A DNA stretch of 64,000 bases from Dromiciops gliroides (lineage: Eukaryota > Chordata > Mammalia > Microbiotheria > Microbiotheriidae): contig NC_057863.1 of NCBI RefSeq assembly GCF_019393635.1, forward strand, positions 646,016,660 to 646,080,659. Direction: 5' to 3'. A program made the position numbers and the translations under genes. Numbering within the stretch: the stretch's first letter is position 1; every line of letters starts with the position of its first letter. The notes below the pieces were generated by a model. It saw only the letters and a program-made list of their open reading frames with translations. It was not told the origin of the DNA and ran no database searches. Shown in pieces: positions 1 through 10,979 of this stretch.

Positions 1-126
1 AGAAAGCAAACTCTAGGTGGAGATAGAAGTCAGCCTGTCTCCAGCAAATGAAAATGTTGGGAGGTGGGAGATGTAGTATCTTGTTTGATGACCAGCAAGA
101 GGCCAGTGTCACTGGGCTGAAGACTA

Positions 127-129
127 TGT

Positions 130-168
<39 letters not shown>

Positions 169-170
169 TG
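127..170 (+). repeat. (TG)n microsatellite
   Basis: About 20 TG units. Confidence 0.95.
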
Positions 171-249
171 TAAGGTGTGAGAAGCCTGGGGGCTTTCCAT
201 TGGAAAATTACACTTCTGTGGCTTGGATTTTGCTCCTATACTATCAATA

Positions 250-545
250 ATGAATCAATGAACATTAATTAAGTGCCTACTGAGTGCCAGGCAGAAAAAG
301 AGGCAAAAGACAATCCCTGCCTTCTAGGATCTTACTTTTTTTTCCAGGGCAATGAGGATTAAGTGACTTGCCCAGGGTCACATAGCTAGTAAGTGTCAAG
401 TGTCTGAGGCTGGATTTGAACTCAGGTCCTCCTGAATCCAGGGCTGGTGCTTTATCCACTGCAGCGCCACTTAGCTGCCCCTGAGCTTACGTTCTAATGG
501 AGGAGACAACATGCAAACAAATAAATACAAAGCAAGCTAAATACA
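250..545 (+). mobile_element. L2/CR1-type LINE fragment, split by a SINE
   Basis: AAGTGCCTACTGAGTGCCAG with GGCAAAAGACAATCCCTG and GAGCTTACGTTCTAATGG: a 3' portion of an old non-LTR element seen at several places here. It continues after other insertions at about 1,320-1,500. Confidence 0.6.
335..481 (-). mobile_element. Marsupial tRNA-type SINE
   Basis: Family body in plus sense: GGGGCAGCTAGGTGGCGCAG, then GAGTTCAAATC (B-box-like) and GTGTGACCCTGGGCAAGTCA, ending CATTGCC plus an A-rich tail. The TGGCGCAGTGGAT segment resembles a tRNA A box, so Pol III transcription is likely. This copy splits an L2/CR1-type repeat. Confidence 0.95.
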
Positions 546-850
546 GGATGTCATTGGTCCTTCATTTTTGGAGAGGATCAATGACATCAATGATATCTTG
601 ACTTGTGTGTGAATGGGATTTAAGTGAGGCAGGGTTGCACAAAGTTGTCAGCCTTGCTCTCCTAGTCATCAAAGTCCAGTGGTGAGACAAAAGTCAGATG
701 ACTGGCGATGTCCTGGGATACAGTGAATGACTTTGACATCTTCAATGTCTGACCAGGCTCTAAGTGGTCCACAGCACTTGCTTCAGCCACTTTCAAATTG
801 TTCTTGCCCATCCATTCTGCCAGGGGTAGGCATCCCCCTAACCTGTTGGT
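546..850. mobile_element. Interspersed repeat, family not identified
   Basis: TCCTTCATTTTTGGAGAGGA and ATCAATGACATCA recur in variant form at 12,254-12,360 and 63,118-63,415, so this is a dispersed family. It sits inside the L2/CR1-type fragment. Confidence 0.5.
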
Positions 851-856
851 TACCCC

Positions 857-1309
857 TGTGAGATTAAAATTGGATATTAGATCATAAATCTCCCCTCTTT
901 AACCTTTCCCTTAATTTATCTCCCAGACTAGTAAATGGAAGAAGCTTCTGGTTTTCTAGATAGAGCCTTTATTGTATGGTAGTCACAAGGTGATGTTGAT
1001 TAGAAGGATAGGAAAGTAGAAACACAATACAAATCGTCTTAAGTCTAAGCTTAGTCTATATTCCGTATAAAACTCACCAAAAAGCCGAAGGCCACCTAAA
1101 AAAAAATGGCGTCTTTCAATTATCCTAACCGACTCTTAAAAAACTTTCATATTTTTTTTACCACATCCCCAACCTAATTTAGTCCATCTCCCAAGACAGT
1201 ATACTGGGGTATGGCTACTGTGCATGCTGCAGCTTTTATGGCCACCAAAGGTGGATGAGCAGCCCTGAAAAAGGCTCAGGAAGCCCTCACACTCCCTGAA
1301 CACCCCATA
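857..1309 (-). mobile_element. Solo LTR-like relic (endogenous retrovirus)
   Basis: On the minus strand it has an AATAAA-type signal (near 971) and ends ATTTTAATCTCACA. A 6-bp direct repeat TACCCC flanks it (851-856; 1310-1315), which suits a class II-type integration. No internal viral region. Family and age uncertain; it looks old. Confidence 0.6.
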
Positions 1310-1315
1310 TACCCC

Positions 1316-1520
1316 TATATTCACGATAAAAGGGAAATAAAAGAGGGGAAGGCACTGGAATTAAGAAGGGTTGGGGAAGGCTTCCTGTAGAAAGTGGTAT
1401 TTTACTGAGGTCTGTAGTCAAAGTGGAGGAGGAAGAACATTCCAGACATGAGGGACAGAGAAAATGCTTGGAACTGAAAGCCACTCTGTGAGGACCAGAG
1501 GAAGAAACAGAGGATGTTTA
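1316..1520 (+). mobile_element. L2/CR1-type LINE fragment (continuation)
   Basis: GGAAGGCACTGGAATTAAGA and AGGCTTCCTGTAGAAAG continue the element broken at 545; the same stretch is seen at 12,400-12,500. Confidence 0.55.
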
Positions 1521-1920
1521 TCCTGGGGAAGAGAAAACTCTGGGAGTGCATCTTAGCTACCTTCAATTACTTGAAGATCTGTCCTGTGGAGGGGGAATTA
1601 AGCTTGTTTAGGTATTATTGATCCTCAATTTCAGGTACCAGAGGTGATCCTCATGGGACCCAAGACTTCCATCTATGGCCATCTTGAAGCCAGAATTGCA
1701 GATTGAATAGTACATACCTTGAGTTCCTTGGTCTCAAGCCTGGAGGGACGATAGGGTTGGGTTTGGGACTGGGATTGTGCTATATGGGAAATGAGTTAAA
1801 CTATATGTAATCCCCTTCCATTCTCCAGAGACTGAAGTGGTCCAGGGGAAGGGGCAGGATTAGATCTCCCACATGTTGGGGGATAGTTTGTCTATTTGTA
1901 ATTATATTATATATATATAA

Positions 1921-2075
1921 TTTTTTTTTTGGTTTGTTTTGTGGGGCAATGAGGGCCAAGTGACTTGCCCAAGGTCACACAGCTAGTAAGTGTCAAGTGT
2001 CTGAATCCGGATTTGAACTCAGATTCTCTTGAATGCACGGCCAGTGCTTTATCCACTGTGCCACCTAGCTGCTCC
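1921..2075 (-). mobile_element. Marsupial tRNA-type SINE
   Basis: Full body in minus orientation with a T-rich start (tail) at 1921. Confidence 0.93.
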
Positions 2076-2079
2076 TATT

Positions 2080-2247
2080 CATTTTCTTATACAAATGGCT
2101 AATATGGTAATGTTTTACATAATCAGACATGTATAACCTATATCTGATTGTTTACTGCCTCAGAGAGGGGGAGGAAAGGGAAGGAAGGAGGGATAAAATT
2201 TGGAACTCAAAACTTTAAACAAAAAGGTTTATTATTAATAAATGAAT
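2080..2247 (+). mobile_element. LINE-1 3' UTR fragment
   Basis: Short piece of the same LINE-1 3' UTR (GTATAACCTATATCTGATTG, GGAGGAAAGGGAAGGA). Followed directly by a SINE. Confidence 0.7.
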
Positions 2248-2440
2248 GGGGACAGCTAGGTGGCGCAGTGGATAAAGCACTGGCCCTGGATTCAGGAGGA
2301 CCTGAGTTCAAATCTGGCCTCAGACACTTGACACTTACTAGCTGTGTGACCCTGGGCAAGTCACTTAATCCTCATTGCCCCACAAAACCAAACAAATAAA
2401 ACAAACAAATGAATGAATAAATAAATAAATAAATAAATTT
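2248..2440 (+). mobile_element. Marsupial tRNA-type SINE with AAAT-repeat tail
   Basis: Full body followed by an A-rich tail that has become an (AATA)n run at about 2,411-2,440. Confidence 0.95.
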
Positions 2441-2784
2441 CAAAAACCCCACTGGGAAGAGAGCAAACCTTGACTTGAATCTGGTATGAATCTCTAAGGC
2501 TCAGATTTGTGGTTTGTTCTTAGATGAGGTTATTGCTTACATACTTTGATTGCTTGTATTGAGAGAAAGATAAAGAAAGAAATATTAAAGGAAACTCCCC
2601 ACCAATCCATCCTTCTATGGAGGTAGAAGGTCCACAAGTATTGCCTATTGAACATGTTTTGGGACTTTTTCGATGTATTGATTGCTTGTGCTGATTTTTC
2701 CTCTTCTTTTTTATATTAACAATATTTACTTGTATTAAATAGTAATTGTATTGATAGTATTAAAATACTATTTTATAGAAGAGT

Positions 2785-3395
2785 TACATGAACTAGTACA
2801 AAGTGAAGTGAGCAGAATCAGGAGAACATTGTACATGGTAACTGCAATATTATACAATGGTCAAGTATGAATGGTTTAGCTCTTCTCAGTAATACAATAA
2901 TCCAAGATAATTGCAAAGGACTTAGAATGGGGGCAGCTAGATGGCGCAGTGGATAGAGCACCAGCCCTGGAGTCAGGAGGACCTGAGTTCAAATCCGGCC
3001 TCAAACACTTAACACTTACTAGCTGTGTGACCCTAGGCAAGTCACTTAACCCCAATTGCCTCACTAAAAAAAAAAAAAAAAAGGACTTAGAATGAAAAAT
3101 GCTATCTGCCTCCAGAGAAAGAACTGATGGAGTCTGAATGCAGATTGAAGCATATTATTTTTCACTGTCTCTCTTTGTTTTTTTTTTGGGGGGATGGTGG
3201 TGGTGAGCTTTCTTCCATGAAATGACTAATATGGAAAAATGTTTTATATGATTCCACGTGTATAACATATACATGTTTGCTGACCATCCTGAAAAGGGGC
3301 AGGAGAGGGAGAGAGAGAATATGGAATTAAAATTTTTTTAAATGCTGTAATTGGTTTTTATGTATAATTGGGGAAAATAAAATATTACTAAAATA
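2785..3395 (+). mobile_element. LINE-1 3' UTR fragment
   Basis: Same 3' end as the 17.2-kb LINE-1 (GAGCAGAATCAGGAGAACAT, later AAAATAAAATATTAC). Interrupted by a SINE at 2930-3080. Confidence 0.8.
2930..3079 (+). mobile_element. Marsupial tRNA-type SINE
   Basis: Flanked by the 15-bp duplication AAAGGACTTAGAATG (2915-2929; 3080-3094). Inserted in a LINE-1 3' UTR. Confidence 0.96.
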
Positions 3396-3459
3396 CTATT
3401 ACATTGAAAATACTCTTTTTATATTAAAATACTATTTGTCATTAAAAATACTATTTGTT

Positions 3460-3602
3460 GGGGGCAGCTAGGTGGCACAGTGGATAAAGCACTGGCCCTG
3501 GATTCAGAAGGACCTGAGTTCAAATCAGGTCTCAGATACCTGATGCATACTAGCTGTGTGACCCTGGGCAAGTCACTTAACCCCTATATCCCTGCCAAAA
3601 CA
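3460..3602 (+). mobile_element. Marsupial tRNA-type SINE (first of a pair)
   Basis: Followed by a second copy at 3617. The target AAATACTATTTGTT occurs before, between and after the two. Confidence 0.94.
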
Positions 3603-3616
3603 AAAATACTACTTGT

Positions 3617-3760
3617 TGGGGCAGCTAGGTGGCACAGTGAATAAAGCACTGGCCCTGGATTCAGGAGGACCTGAGTTCAAATCCAGTCTCAGACACTTCA
3701 TGCATACTAGCTGTGTGACCCTGGGCAAGTCACTTAACCCTCATTGCCCTGCCCCCCCAA
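3617..3760 (+). mobile_element. Marsupial tRNA-type SINE (second of a pair)
   Basis: Same orientation as the first, using the duplicated target; followed by AAATACTACTTGTTA. Confidence 0.94.
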
Positions 3761-3879
3761 ATACTACTTGTTACATTAAAGATACTATTTGTTATATTTA
3801 AAAATGCTATTTGTTATATTGGATATAAATTGATTGGAAAGGATAGAATACTGGGAAAACCTGGTGATATATCAATAAA

Positions 3880-4734
3880 AACATTTCTTCTGGGTCATGT
3901 CAACAACAAGATGGAGGACTAGACTTTTTCTCTGATCCTCATAACCTCTCAAACCTCTCCAAAACTCAAATTATGTGCCAAAGGTAAAGCAATCTCCATT
4001 GTTTCCATGGTCTAGGTCACCCAGAATCCCAAAGTCCATGAACTGACACTTACTAACCCTCACTGATTCAGTAACCCTCTCCTAACTCCCACACTATGGG
4101 TGGAGGCTACATTAGCAGACTCAAGAACAAGACACAGGCCTACAGTAAAACCCACCCTTGTACCCTGGGCCACCCTCCCTCTTTCCAGTTCCATGGTGAC
4201 TCTGAATCTAGGCTTTGGAAATTTGCCCTGGCTGAGGCAAGTAGATACAGCTCCTCAGCATCAAAAGCCTACAGGAGGCCGCAGCTTTGTGGCACCAATG
4301 TCTCAAAGCTCTGAAATGCCATGGATGACCAAAGAACTAAGGAACAGAGGGAACAGGACAGGAAATTAGGACAGGACGTTATGTTTTGGGGGAGGGGTAT
4401 GTGGAATAGGTGGGGGGACTGTGTAGCACTTCACTAACTCTGAGGGAAAGACCACAGTATACAACTGGGTCAGTTCTGACCACCCAAAATTCAACTGGGG
4501 CAGAGACTGAGGCTGGTAAAACTTGAATTGAATAGCATGGGAGGAAACCAATATGCTTTGAGATCCATCCTCTAAGGAAAGCACAATTAGAGGGGAAGTA
4601 GCCAGAAATGAGCGATAGAGGAAAATGAAAGGAAAAAACAACTGAAATCACTAAAGATTTTAGAAAGAAGAAAATGCAAAGATCTTGAGCATGAACTGAT
4701 AAATCAATGAGAATAAAAATCTATTTAAAATGTA
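3880..4734. other. Unclassified stretch upstream of a LINE-1 piece
   Basis: Opens AACAAGATGGAGGACTAG, which recalls the 5' end of some LINE-1 elements, and is followed directly by LINE-1 ORF2 DNA. It might be the 5' UTR of an internally deleted LINE-1. Short overlapping open frames occur at 4096-4641 but none resembles a known protein. Confidence 0.35.
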
Positions 4735-4990
4735 TTGTGTGAATCATTCTCTAATTGAGAAATAGTCAAAGGATATGAATAGGCAGTTTTCATATACCTA
4801 CAGCCATATGAAAAAATGTTCTCAATCATGACTGATTGGGAAATGCAAATTAAAACTCCTCTGAGGTACCACCTCACGCCTATCCAATTGGCTAATATGA
4901 CAAAAAAGGTAAAATGATAAATGTTGGAGAAGATGTGGGGAAGTTGGAACAGTCATACATTGTTAGTGGACTTGTGAACTGATCCAACTG

Positions 4991-5089
4991 TAAAGAATTA
5001 ATTGTTATTTGAGGTTTTTATGCCTCGGTGCGTAGCCGTTGCCATGGCGCACCGAGGCATAAAAACCTCAAATAACAATTAATTCTTTA
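4991..5089. mobile_element. Palindromic MITE-like element inside a LINE-1
   Basis: Two 42-bp arms, perfectly inverted, starting TAAAGAATTAATTG, around a 15-nt centre (5033-5047). It interrupts the LINE-1 ORF2 region between CTGATCCAAC and CCATTCTGG, so it is an insertion. TA at both ends is compatible with a TA target of a Tc1/mariner-type element. No coding capacity. Family not identified. Confidence 0.8.
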
Positions 5090-5438
5090 TATTACCATTC
5101 TGGAGAGCAATTTGGAACCATGCCTAAAAGGCTATAAAACTGGGCATATCCTTTGACCCAGAAATACCACTACTAGGTCTATATCCCAAGGGAAAAAGGA
5201 ACCACATGTACAAAAATATTTATAGCTGCTCTTTTTGTGGTGGCAAAGAATTGGAAATTGAGGGAATGTCCATCAGTTGGGAAATGGCTGAACAAGTTGT
5301 GGTATATGAATGTAATGGAATACTATTGTGCTGTAAGAAATGATGAGCAGTCAGGTTTAAGAAAAACCTGGAAAGACTTACATGAACTGATGCTGAGTGA
5401 AATGAGCAGAACCAAGAGAACATTGTACACAATAACAG

Positions 5439-5953
5439 TATAAAATACAATGGGCTTTTTTGTCAATGCTCAAAGGCCCCAACCAGAGGAGATTAATCTA
5501 GACTGCTTGAATTAAATGAGATTCACTGAGAGTGATTGACTTTGCTGATTGGTCTACTTAAAGTTAATTGAATTAAAACCACACTTGCCTGACTCCCAAG
5601 AGGCCATGTTCTCAGAGGCTGTGGGCTACAATATCAATACCAGACCACCCTCAACCAATCAGCTTGAAGGACCTCCCCTTCTGGGGGAGGGATACAGGAA
5701 GTAGGAGATGAGGCTGACTCCCTGGCTCTGGCTCTGGCCTCTTTTGTTGCTGAACCTCAGGTTGGTGGCCGAGGGAAGGAGAAGAAGGAGTCCATTCTGA
5801 AACCCAGGGTAGATAGGCTTCTTCTTAACATTCTGAACTCCATGTGTTCTAGCTTTACTAACATCTAATATACTTTAATAAATGCTTAATGCCCAAAGAC
5901 TGGTGCTAAAGCTTCTAATTTAAGGCAACCACAGATTTAGTTTTAAATGTCAC
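5439..5953 (+). mobile_element. Solo LTR-like relic inside a LINE-1
   Basis: About 515 bp inserted in a LINE-1 3' end, flanked by AACAG (5434-5438; 5954-5958). It has an AATAAATGCTTAATGCCC poly(A) region near 5,877 that is shared with the minus-strand block at 9.35 kb. Solo; no viral genes. Younger than its LINE-1 host. Confidence 0.65.
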
Positions 5954-6292
5954 AACAGCAACATTGTATGATAATCAACTGTGATAGACTTAACTCTTCC
6001 CAGCAAGACAATGCCAATCCAAGACAATGCCAAAGGAGAGATTTGTGATGGAAAATGCTCTCCACATCTAGAAAAAAGAACTACGGAGTCTGAACACAGA
6101 TTGAAGCATACTATTTTCACTTTTTTTGGTTTCTTTTTTCTTTTGTTCTGATTCTTCTCTTAATGTGGAAATATGTTTAACATGATTGTAATGTATAACC
6201 TATATCATATTTCTTTCTGTCTTGGGGAAGGGGGAGGAAAGGGAAGGAGGGAGAAAAATTTGAAACTCAAAATCTTACAAAAATAAATATTT

Positions 6293-6446
6293 GGGGTGGC
6301 TAGGTGGCGCAGTGGATAAAGCACTGGCCCTGGATTCAGGACTCCCTGAGTTCAAATCTGGCCTCAGACACTTGACACTTACTAGCTGTGTGACCCTGGG
6401 AAAGTCACTTAACCCCCATTGCCCCGCAAAAGAAAAAAAGAAAAGA
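6293..6446 (+). mobile_element. Marsupial tRNA-type SINE
   Basis: Inserted near the tail of the LINE-1 at 4.7-6.3 kb; imperfect duplication AAATAAATATTTG / AAATGAATATTGA. Confidence 0.93.
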
Positions 6447-6751
6447 AAAATGAATATTGAAAACTATCTTTACATGTAATTGGAAAAATAAAATGTATTG
6501 TTTGTAATAGTTTTATATTTTTTATAAACAATCCCCTTTTCTGTTATTTGTATATAGAAATAGTCATATTTGTCAAGATCATAATTTTAAAAGAAAATTA
6601 TCAGAAACTATTATACCAATTATATCCAAACATCTCTGAAATATTAAATGAAACAGATGAATATTAATATAACTCATAGGCAATCCTCTAGACCATGGAA
6701 TTACCTGGATCAGGTTCAGTCTTGGAAGACTTGCTCCAAAAATCTATTTAG

Positions 6752-6912
6752 CAGAGCAGCTAGGTGGCACAGTAGATAAAGCACTGGCCCTGGATTCAGG
6801 AGGACCTGAGTTCAAATCCAGCCTCAGACACTTGACACTTACTAGCTGTGTGATCCTGGGCAAGTCACTTAACCCTCATCACCCCGCCGCCCCCCCTCTC
6901 CCCCGCCAAAAA
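6752..6912 (+). mobile_element. Marsupial tRNA-type SINE
   Basis: Full body with a C-rich then A-rich tail; flanks AAAATCTATTTAG / AAAGTCTATTTGG. Confidence 0.92.
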
Positions 6913-7606
6913 AAGTCTATTTGGTTCATTTTACCCTCACTCAGAATTGGTCCTAGGAAATCTCAGAATATAGCTCAAATATACTTCATTTCTAGATCTC
7001 CACAGGTATAGGTAAAAGGATCCTTAACTCTACACAAGTGCTCAGGGTAAAAATGTATATTAGGTATAGCAAAGACACTGAAAGAATATAAGGGACAAAC
7101 AATAGCCCATAAATAATCAGTCTAATTTTTTCTCCTTTTCCTATAAGTTTCACCTTTCTCAAAGGGGCCTATACAAAATCTGCTCCATTCAAAGTTTAGC
7201 TCAGAGACTCACTGCTTTGGGGAAACCAGGGTGGGAGAAGGGGGAACTGGTTGGAGTTAAGAGAAGTGATCAAGCTCTTTTGTTTGAATCTGCTACCATT
7301 TAAGCAGCAGATACTTTGTAAATGACTGCTCCTGTGGTAGATTTCATCAAGCTGCTAACTCAGCTTTCAAGACTCAGCACTTTTCCATCTTTCTCAGCCT
7401 CCTCTCCTCTCTGATTGGAGGGCTGGAGTGTAGCTCACCAAACCCTTCAACAAACCTCTTTTTGCAGAGGGCAGGACTTGGACTTTCCATGTTACTTTCT
7501 TACTTTCCACCTGCAGCTCTGCTTGGTTTTCATTCCACAGAACATGATATTCCGGATGTCCCCTCACCCCTTTCTAGCTTCTTTATCTGTCTTGTCTTTT
7601 CGTATT

Positions 7607-7715
7607 AGATTGTGAGCTTCTTGAGGACAGGAATTTTCTTTTTCTTATTTGTATCCCTGGCACTTAGCAGAATTTCTGCTACATATCAGGTACCTAATAA
7701 ATGTTTATCATATGG
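7607..7715 (+). mobile_element. L2 LINE 3'-end fragment
   Basis: AGATTGTGAGCTTCTTGAGG, CCCTGGCACTTAGC and TAATAAATGTTTATC match the L2 3' end known across mammals. Similar pieces: 10884-10979, 13165-13265, 56838-56935, 62990-63105. Confidence 0.7.
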
Positions 7716-7786
7716 TATTGTAGATTAGCAAGATGACTTTCAGAATCAAAGGGCAAAGGAGCAGAAACAGCTGCTGAGTAATTGAG

Positions 7787-8456
7787 TGATGTGGGATGGA
7801 ATTTAGGGTCAAAATGATAGTGAATTGTCCCAAAAGAATAACAAGACTCAGTGACACAGTTTCCCAAGCTTTATTGCAATACTGTGAGTGAACACAGGGA
7901 GAGAACCAGAAAAGTGGAAAGGTGTCTCTTGAATACGGTAATAAAAGATAGTTATATTTATAGTATGGATAAATTGATTATCAGTCTGATTATAATAATC
8001 TCCACCTTGGGGAGGTACAGGGGAGGGCTTATCCTAATTTGGAGTTGCTGGGGGTTTGAGCCAACCCCCCAGGCAGGTACCTTTTTCCATGGAGGTGTGT
8101 TTTGGGGGTTTACATGTCGTAAGGTGAATCTGGGGACAGAATCGGCCTTTTCTGCGCATGTCTCTTTCTGATTCCCATGGCTAGTTTCAAAATATTTTCA
8201 TTGATCAGTTTGAATTTCTATACCTTGTCAGTGTATCATTGTTATGGTTAAGGTCTCTATGACCTGCCTCTGTGTGTTCTTGTTATGAGTGGTGATTAAT
8301 GTGGGTAACAAGAATCCAAGCCCTGACTTGTATTAATGAAGACTCAAGTCTTAAGTTATCCTTTAACTGGGGTCTGAATCCCTCTTAGAGCTCAGATCTA
8401 AATTAGAGCTTGGGTCTTAGGTTTTTCTGTTAACCCGTTTTTTGCCTCCTACATCA
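7787..8456 (-). mobile_element. Solo LTR-like relic
   Basis: Ends TGATGTGGGATGG on the left and CCTCCTACATCA on the right in plus orientation, with a poly(A) region (plus AGCTTTATTGCAATA) read on minus. Related to the plus-strand piece ending at 9,918. I see no matching flanking duplication. Confidence 0.6.
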
Positions 8457-8537
8457 CTATAAGAAGAGTGTATGAAATGCAAATAAGTTTAACAAGTCAA
8501 CTTAAAAGCAGACACTAAGATGAGAGTATATGATTCA

Positions 8538-8670
8538 GGAAGCTAGGTGGCATGGTGGATAGAGCACTGGCCCTGGATTCAGGAGGACCTGAGTTCAAAT
8601 CCAGACCCAGACACTTAACACTAGCTGTGTGACCCTGGGCAAGTCACTTAACCCCAATTGCCTCAAAAAA

Positions 8671-8703
<33 letters not shown>
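8538..8703 (+). mobile_element. Marsupial tRNA-type SINE with GAAA tail
   Basis: Flanked by AGAGTATATGATTCA (8523-8537; 8704-8718). The tail is a (GAAA)n run. Confidence 0.96.
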
Positions 8704-8706
<3 letters not shown>

Positions 8707-9114
8707 GTATATGATTCAAAAAAGGGGATTATCAAGGACAAGGATGCTCAGATATTTTTATTTAAGGATGGCTCCAATAGACAGATGGTATTCCTCAGAG
8801 AGCCATAAAATGTACTTCGGAATTCTTGGGAAGGAGATCAGTAGATAGGGACTTAATTGGAGGACATTTTGAACTCATTAATCCAAAGTTTCATAAAATT
8901 CTTTTGAATAATAAGGCAGCTCTATCAAATCCAGGTGGTTTATATATTAATAGTATATGGCATGTATATCTCTGTGTGCACATAGAATGTATATATGTTA
9001 TGGGGTTAGGACTATTATGTGGCCAGTAAAATTACATGGGATTGCCCTATAATTGTCCCAAGTTTTAGGGAAAATGAGCTGGGGTTTCTTATATATTCTA
9101 ACTTAGAAATTAGA

Positions 9115-9332
9115 GGGGGCAGCTAGGTGGTGCAGTGGATAAAGCACCAATCCTGAATTCAGGAGGACCTGAGTTCAAATCTGACCCCAGACACTTGACA
9201 CTTATTAGCTGTGTGACCCTGGGCACTTAACCCTCATTGCCTCACAAAAAAAAAAAGAAAGGAAGGAAGGAAGGAAGGAAGGAAGGAAGGAAGGAAGGAA
9301 GGAAGGAAGGAAGGAAGGAAGGAAGGAAGGAA
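9115..9332 (+). mobile_element. Marsupial tRNA-type SINE with GGAA tail
   Basis: Body lacks part of the CAAGTCA segment. The tail has grown into a (GGAA)n run at 9257-9332. Confidence 0.93.
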
Positions 9333-9344
9333 GAAAAACTAGAG

Positions 9345-9727
9345 ACTACTGTACCAGTTTGGGGGCATTAAGCATTTATTAAAGCATATTAAATATTAGT
9401 AAAGATAGAGAGCGCATGGCTCAGAAAGATCAGAAGCCCTACATACCTAGGATAGAGGGGCGAGAGAGAGAGAGTGCAGCGAGAGGGAAGAGCTTGCCAA
9501 GAGAGCAAGAGACCCCTCTTCAGGGTTTTTAACCTGTCTCAGGTAGAGATGAGTCACTCCACCTTGATCCAAGCTAATTGACTGGTAACATTCGAGTCCA
9601 CTGATTGACATGACTTGAAGGTGGTCTTAAGTTAGTTAACTTCCTTTAGTTAGTTAGGAAGGTCGATCTATATTTCCTTTGAAATTCTCCTGACTCTGGA
9701 CTGGCCCTGCAAAACCGGCCAGAGTTC

Positions 9728-9766
<39 letters not shown>

Positions 9767-9918
9767 GGGTCTCTGAGTCCCCAAAACACCCTATTGGTGC
9801 TCTCCCTGTGGTCACTCACACACACTATTGCAATAAAACTTGGGAAACTGAGTCACTGAGTCATGTAATTCTTTGGGACAGCTCATGATCAATTCGATCA
9901 CCTTAATTCCATCCCACA
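9345..9918. mobile_element. Two abutting LTR relics in opposite orientation
   Basis: 9345 to about 9720 is minus and shares its poly(A) region with the 5.4-kb LTR. About 9763-9918 is plus and shares GCAATAAAACTTGGGAAACT and its end ATTCCATCCCACATCA with the 7.8-kb LTR. A (TG)n run lies between them. Old fragments. Confidence 0.5.
9731..9762 (+). repeat. (TG)n microsatellite between LTR relics
   Basis: About 16 TG units. Confidence 0.95.
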
Positions 9919-9990
9919 TCAGCTTAATAGAGATAAGATCATTTTAGGGGGAATCTAGAGTTTGTGTCTTGATATAGAAAGTGTGGGAGA

Positions 9991-10099
9991 GGGGGCAGCT
10001 AGGTGGCGCAGTAGATAAAGCACCGGCCCTGGATTCAGGAGGACCTGAGTTCAAATCCAGCCTCAGATACTTGACACTTACTAGCTGTGTGACCCTGGG
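9991..10099 (+). mobile_element. Marsupial tRNA-type SINE, 3'-truncated
   Basis: Body ends at GTGTGACCCTGGGA, then joins LTR-related DNA. Confidence 0.9.
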
Positions 10100-10883
10100 A
10101 AGGAAGACCCAAGGATATTTTATTGAGGCTTTCCCCTAATAGATTGTGTTATGAGGGAAGGGGGGGGTAGGGGTTCTTAGGAATTCCTCTTTGAAGAATT
10201 ATACCCTCTTGCACCCAAATCCAATTAGAGTAAAAGAATAACTTATGAGGGGCAGCTAGATGGCGCAGTGGATAAAGCACTGGCCTTGGATTCAGGAGGA
10301 CCTGAGTTCAAATCCAGCCTCAGACACTTGACACTTAACTAGCAGTGTGACCCTGGGCAAGTCACTTAACCCTCATTGCCCTGCAAAAAAAAAAGAATAA
10401 CTTATTTAGGCACTAGGGAAAGGAAACCAAGAGAGAAGTCCTTGGATTTCTTCTCATGGGGAGAAGGCATTGCACAGAGTCATGGCTCTCTAAGATACTT
10501 TTCTCCTCGAGCAGGAGACAGGCAGATACTTTTATAGAGGACTGATGGTGGTCCCATGAGGTGATCATCTGACTGTGGGAAGTTCCCTTATTGGGGGAGG
10601 ACCATCCCCCACTGGTGGTGGCTGGGGGAAGTTGGGTGAGGGGTTGCTCCGGATCTCTCAAGCCATCTCTGTCCTCCTCATGCCACAAAGGCAGCAGCCA
10701 CACCTAATCTTATCTCCCCCGAGAGGTGGGGGAGACTGGAATGAAGGGTGGTGGTCCTGGAGCTAACTCAGTCCAGATACAGTGCCACTTATCTCTTTAG
10801 GTGTGTTTGTACTTTAGTTTTTCAAAGAGAAAGTTCTTTGATTTACCCCAGAAAACTTCTGAGGTACCCCTGGACCCATAACA
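10100..10883 (-). mobile_element. Solo LTR-like relic, same family as 13.9 kb
   Basis: The reverse complement starts TGTTATGGGTCCAGGGG at 10,883 and follows the 13,949 copy throughout (shared AGGTGTGGCTGCTGCC, ATCTGCCTGTCTCCTGCTCG). A SINE sits inside it at 10247-10390. The left limit near 10,100-10,150 is blurred. Confidence 0.65.
10247..10390 (+). mobile_element. Marsupial tRNA-type SINE inside an LTR relic
   Basis: Flanked by AAAAGAATAACTTAT (10232-10246; 10391-10405). Confidence 0.96.
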
Positions 10884-10979
10884 GATTGTAAGCTCCTTGA
10901 GAGCAGGGATGGTCTTTGCCTCTTTTTGTATCCTCAGCACTTAGCTGGGTGGTTAATAAATGTTTATTGATTGATTGAA
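10884..10979 (+). mobile_element. L2 LINE 3'-end fragment
   Basis: GATTGTAAGCTCCTTGAGAG and AATAAATGTTTATTGATTG. Confidence 0.7.

Larger units (their letters stand above)
4735..6290 (+). mobile_element. LINE-1 3' part, interrupted by a MITE and an LTR relic
   Basis: Degenerate ORF2 C-terminal DNA (matching the 17.5-kb copy: AATTGAGAAATAGTCAAAGG, then TACCACCTCACGCC) is followed by the MEYYCAVRNDEQ region at about 5,300 and the 3' UTR, which resumes at 5,954. Inserted in it are the palindrome at 4991-5089 and the LTR-like block 5439-5953. The 5' limit is uncertain. Confidence 0.85.

Noticed and set aside
2248-2395. tRNA-like sequences (A and B box) that could be tRNA genes
   Set aside because: They belong to the dispersed SINE family, with body and A-rich tail far longer than a tRNA.
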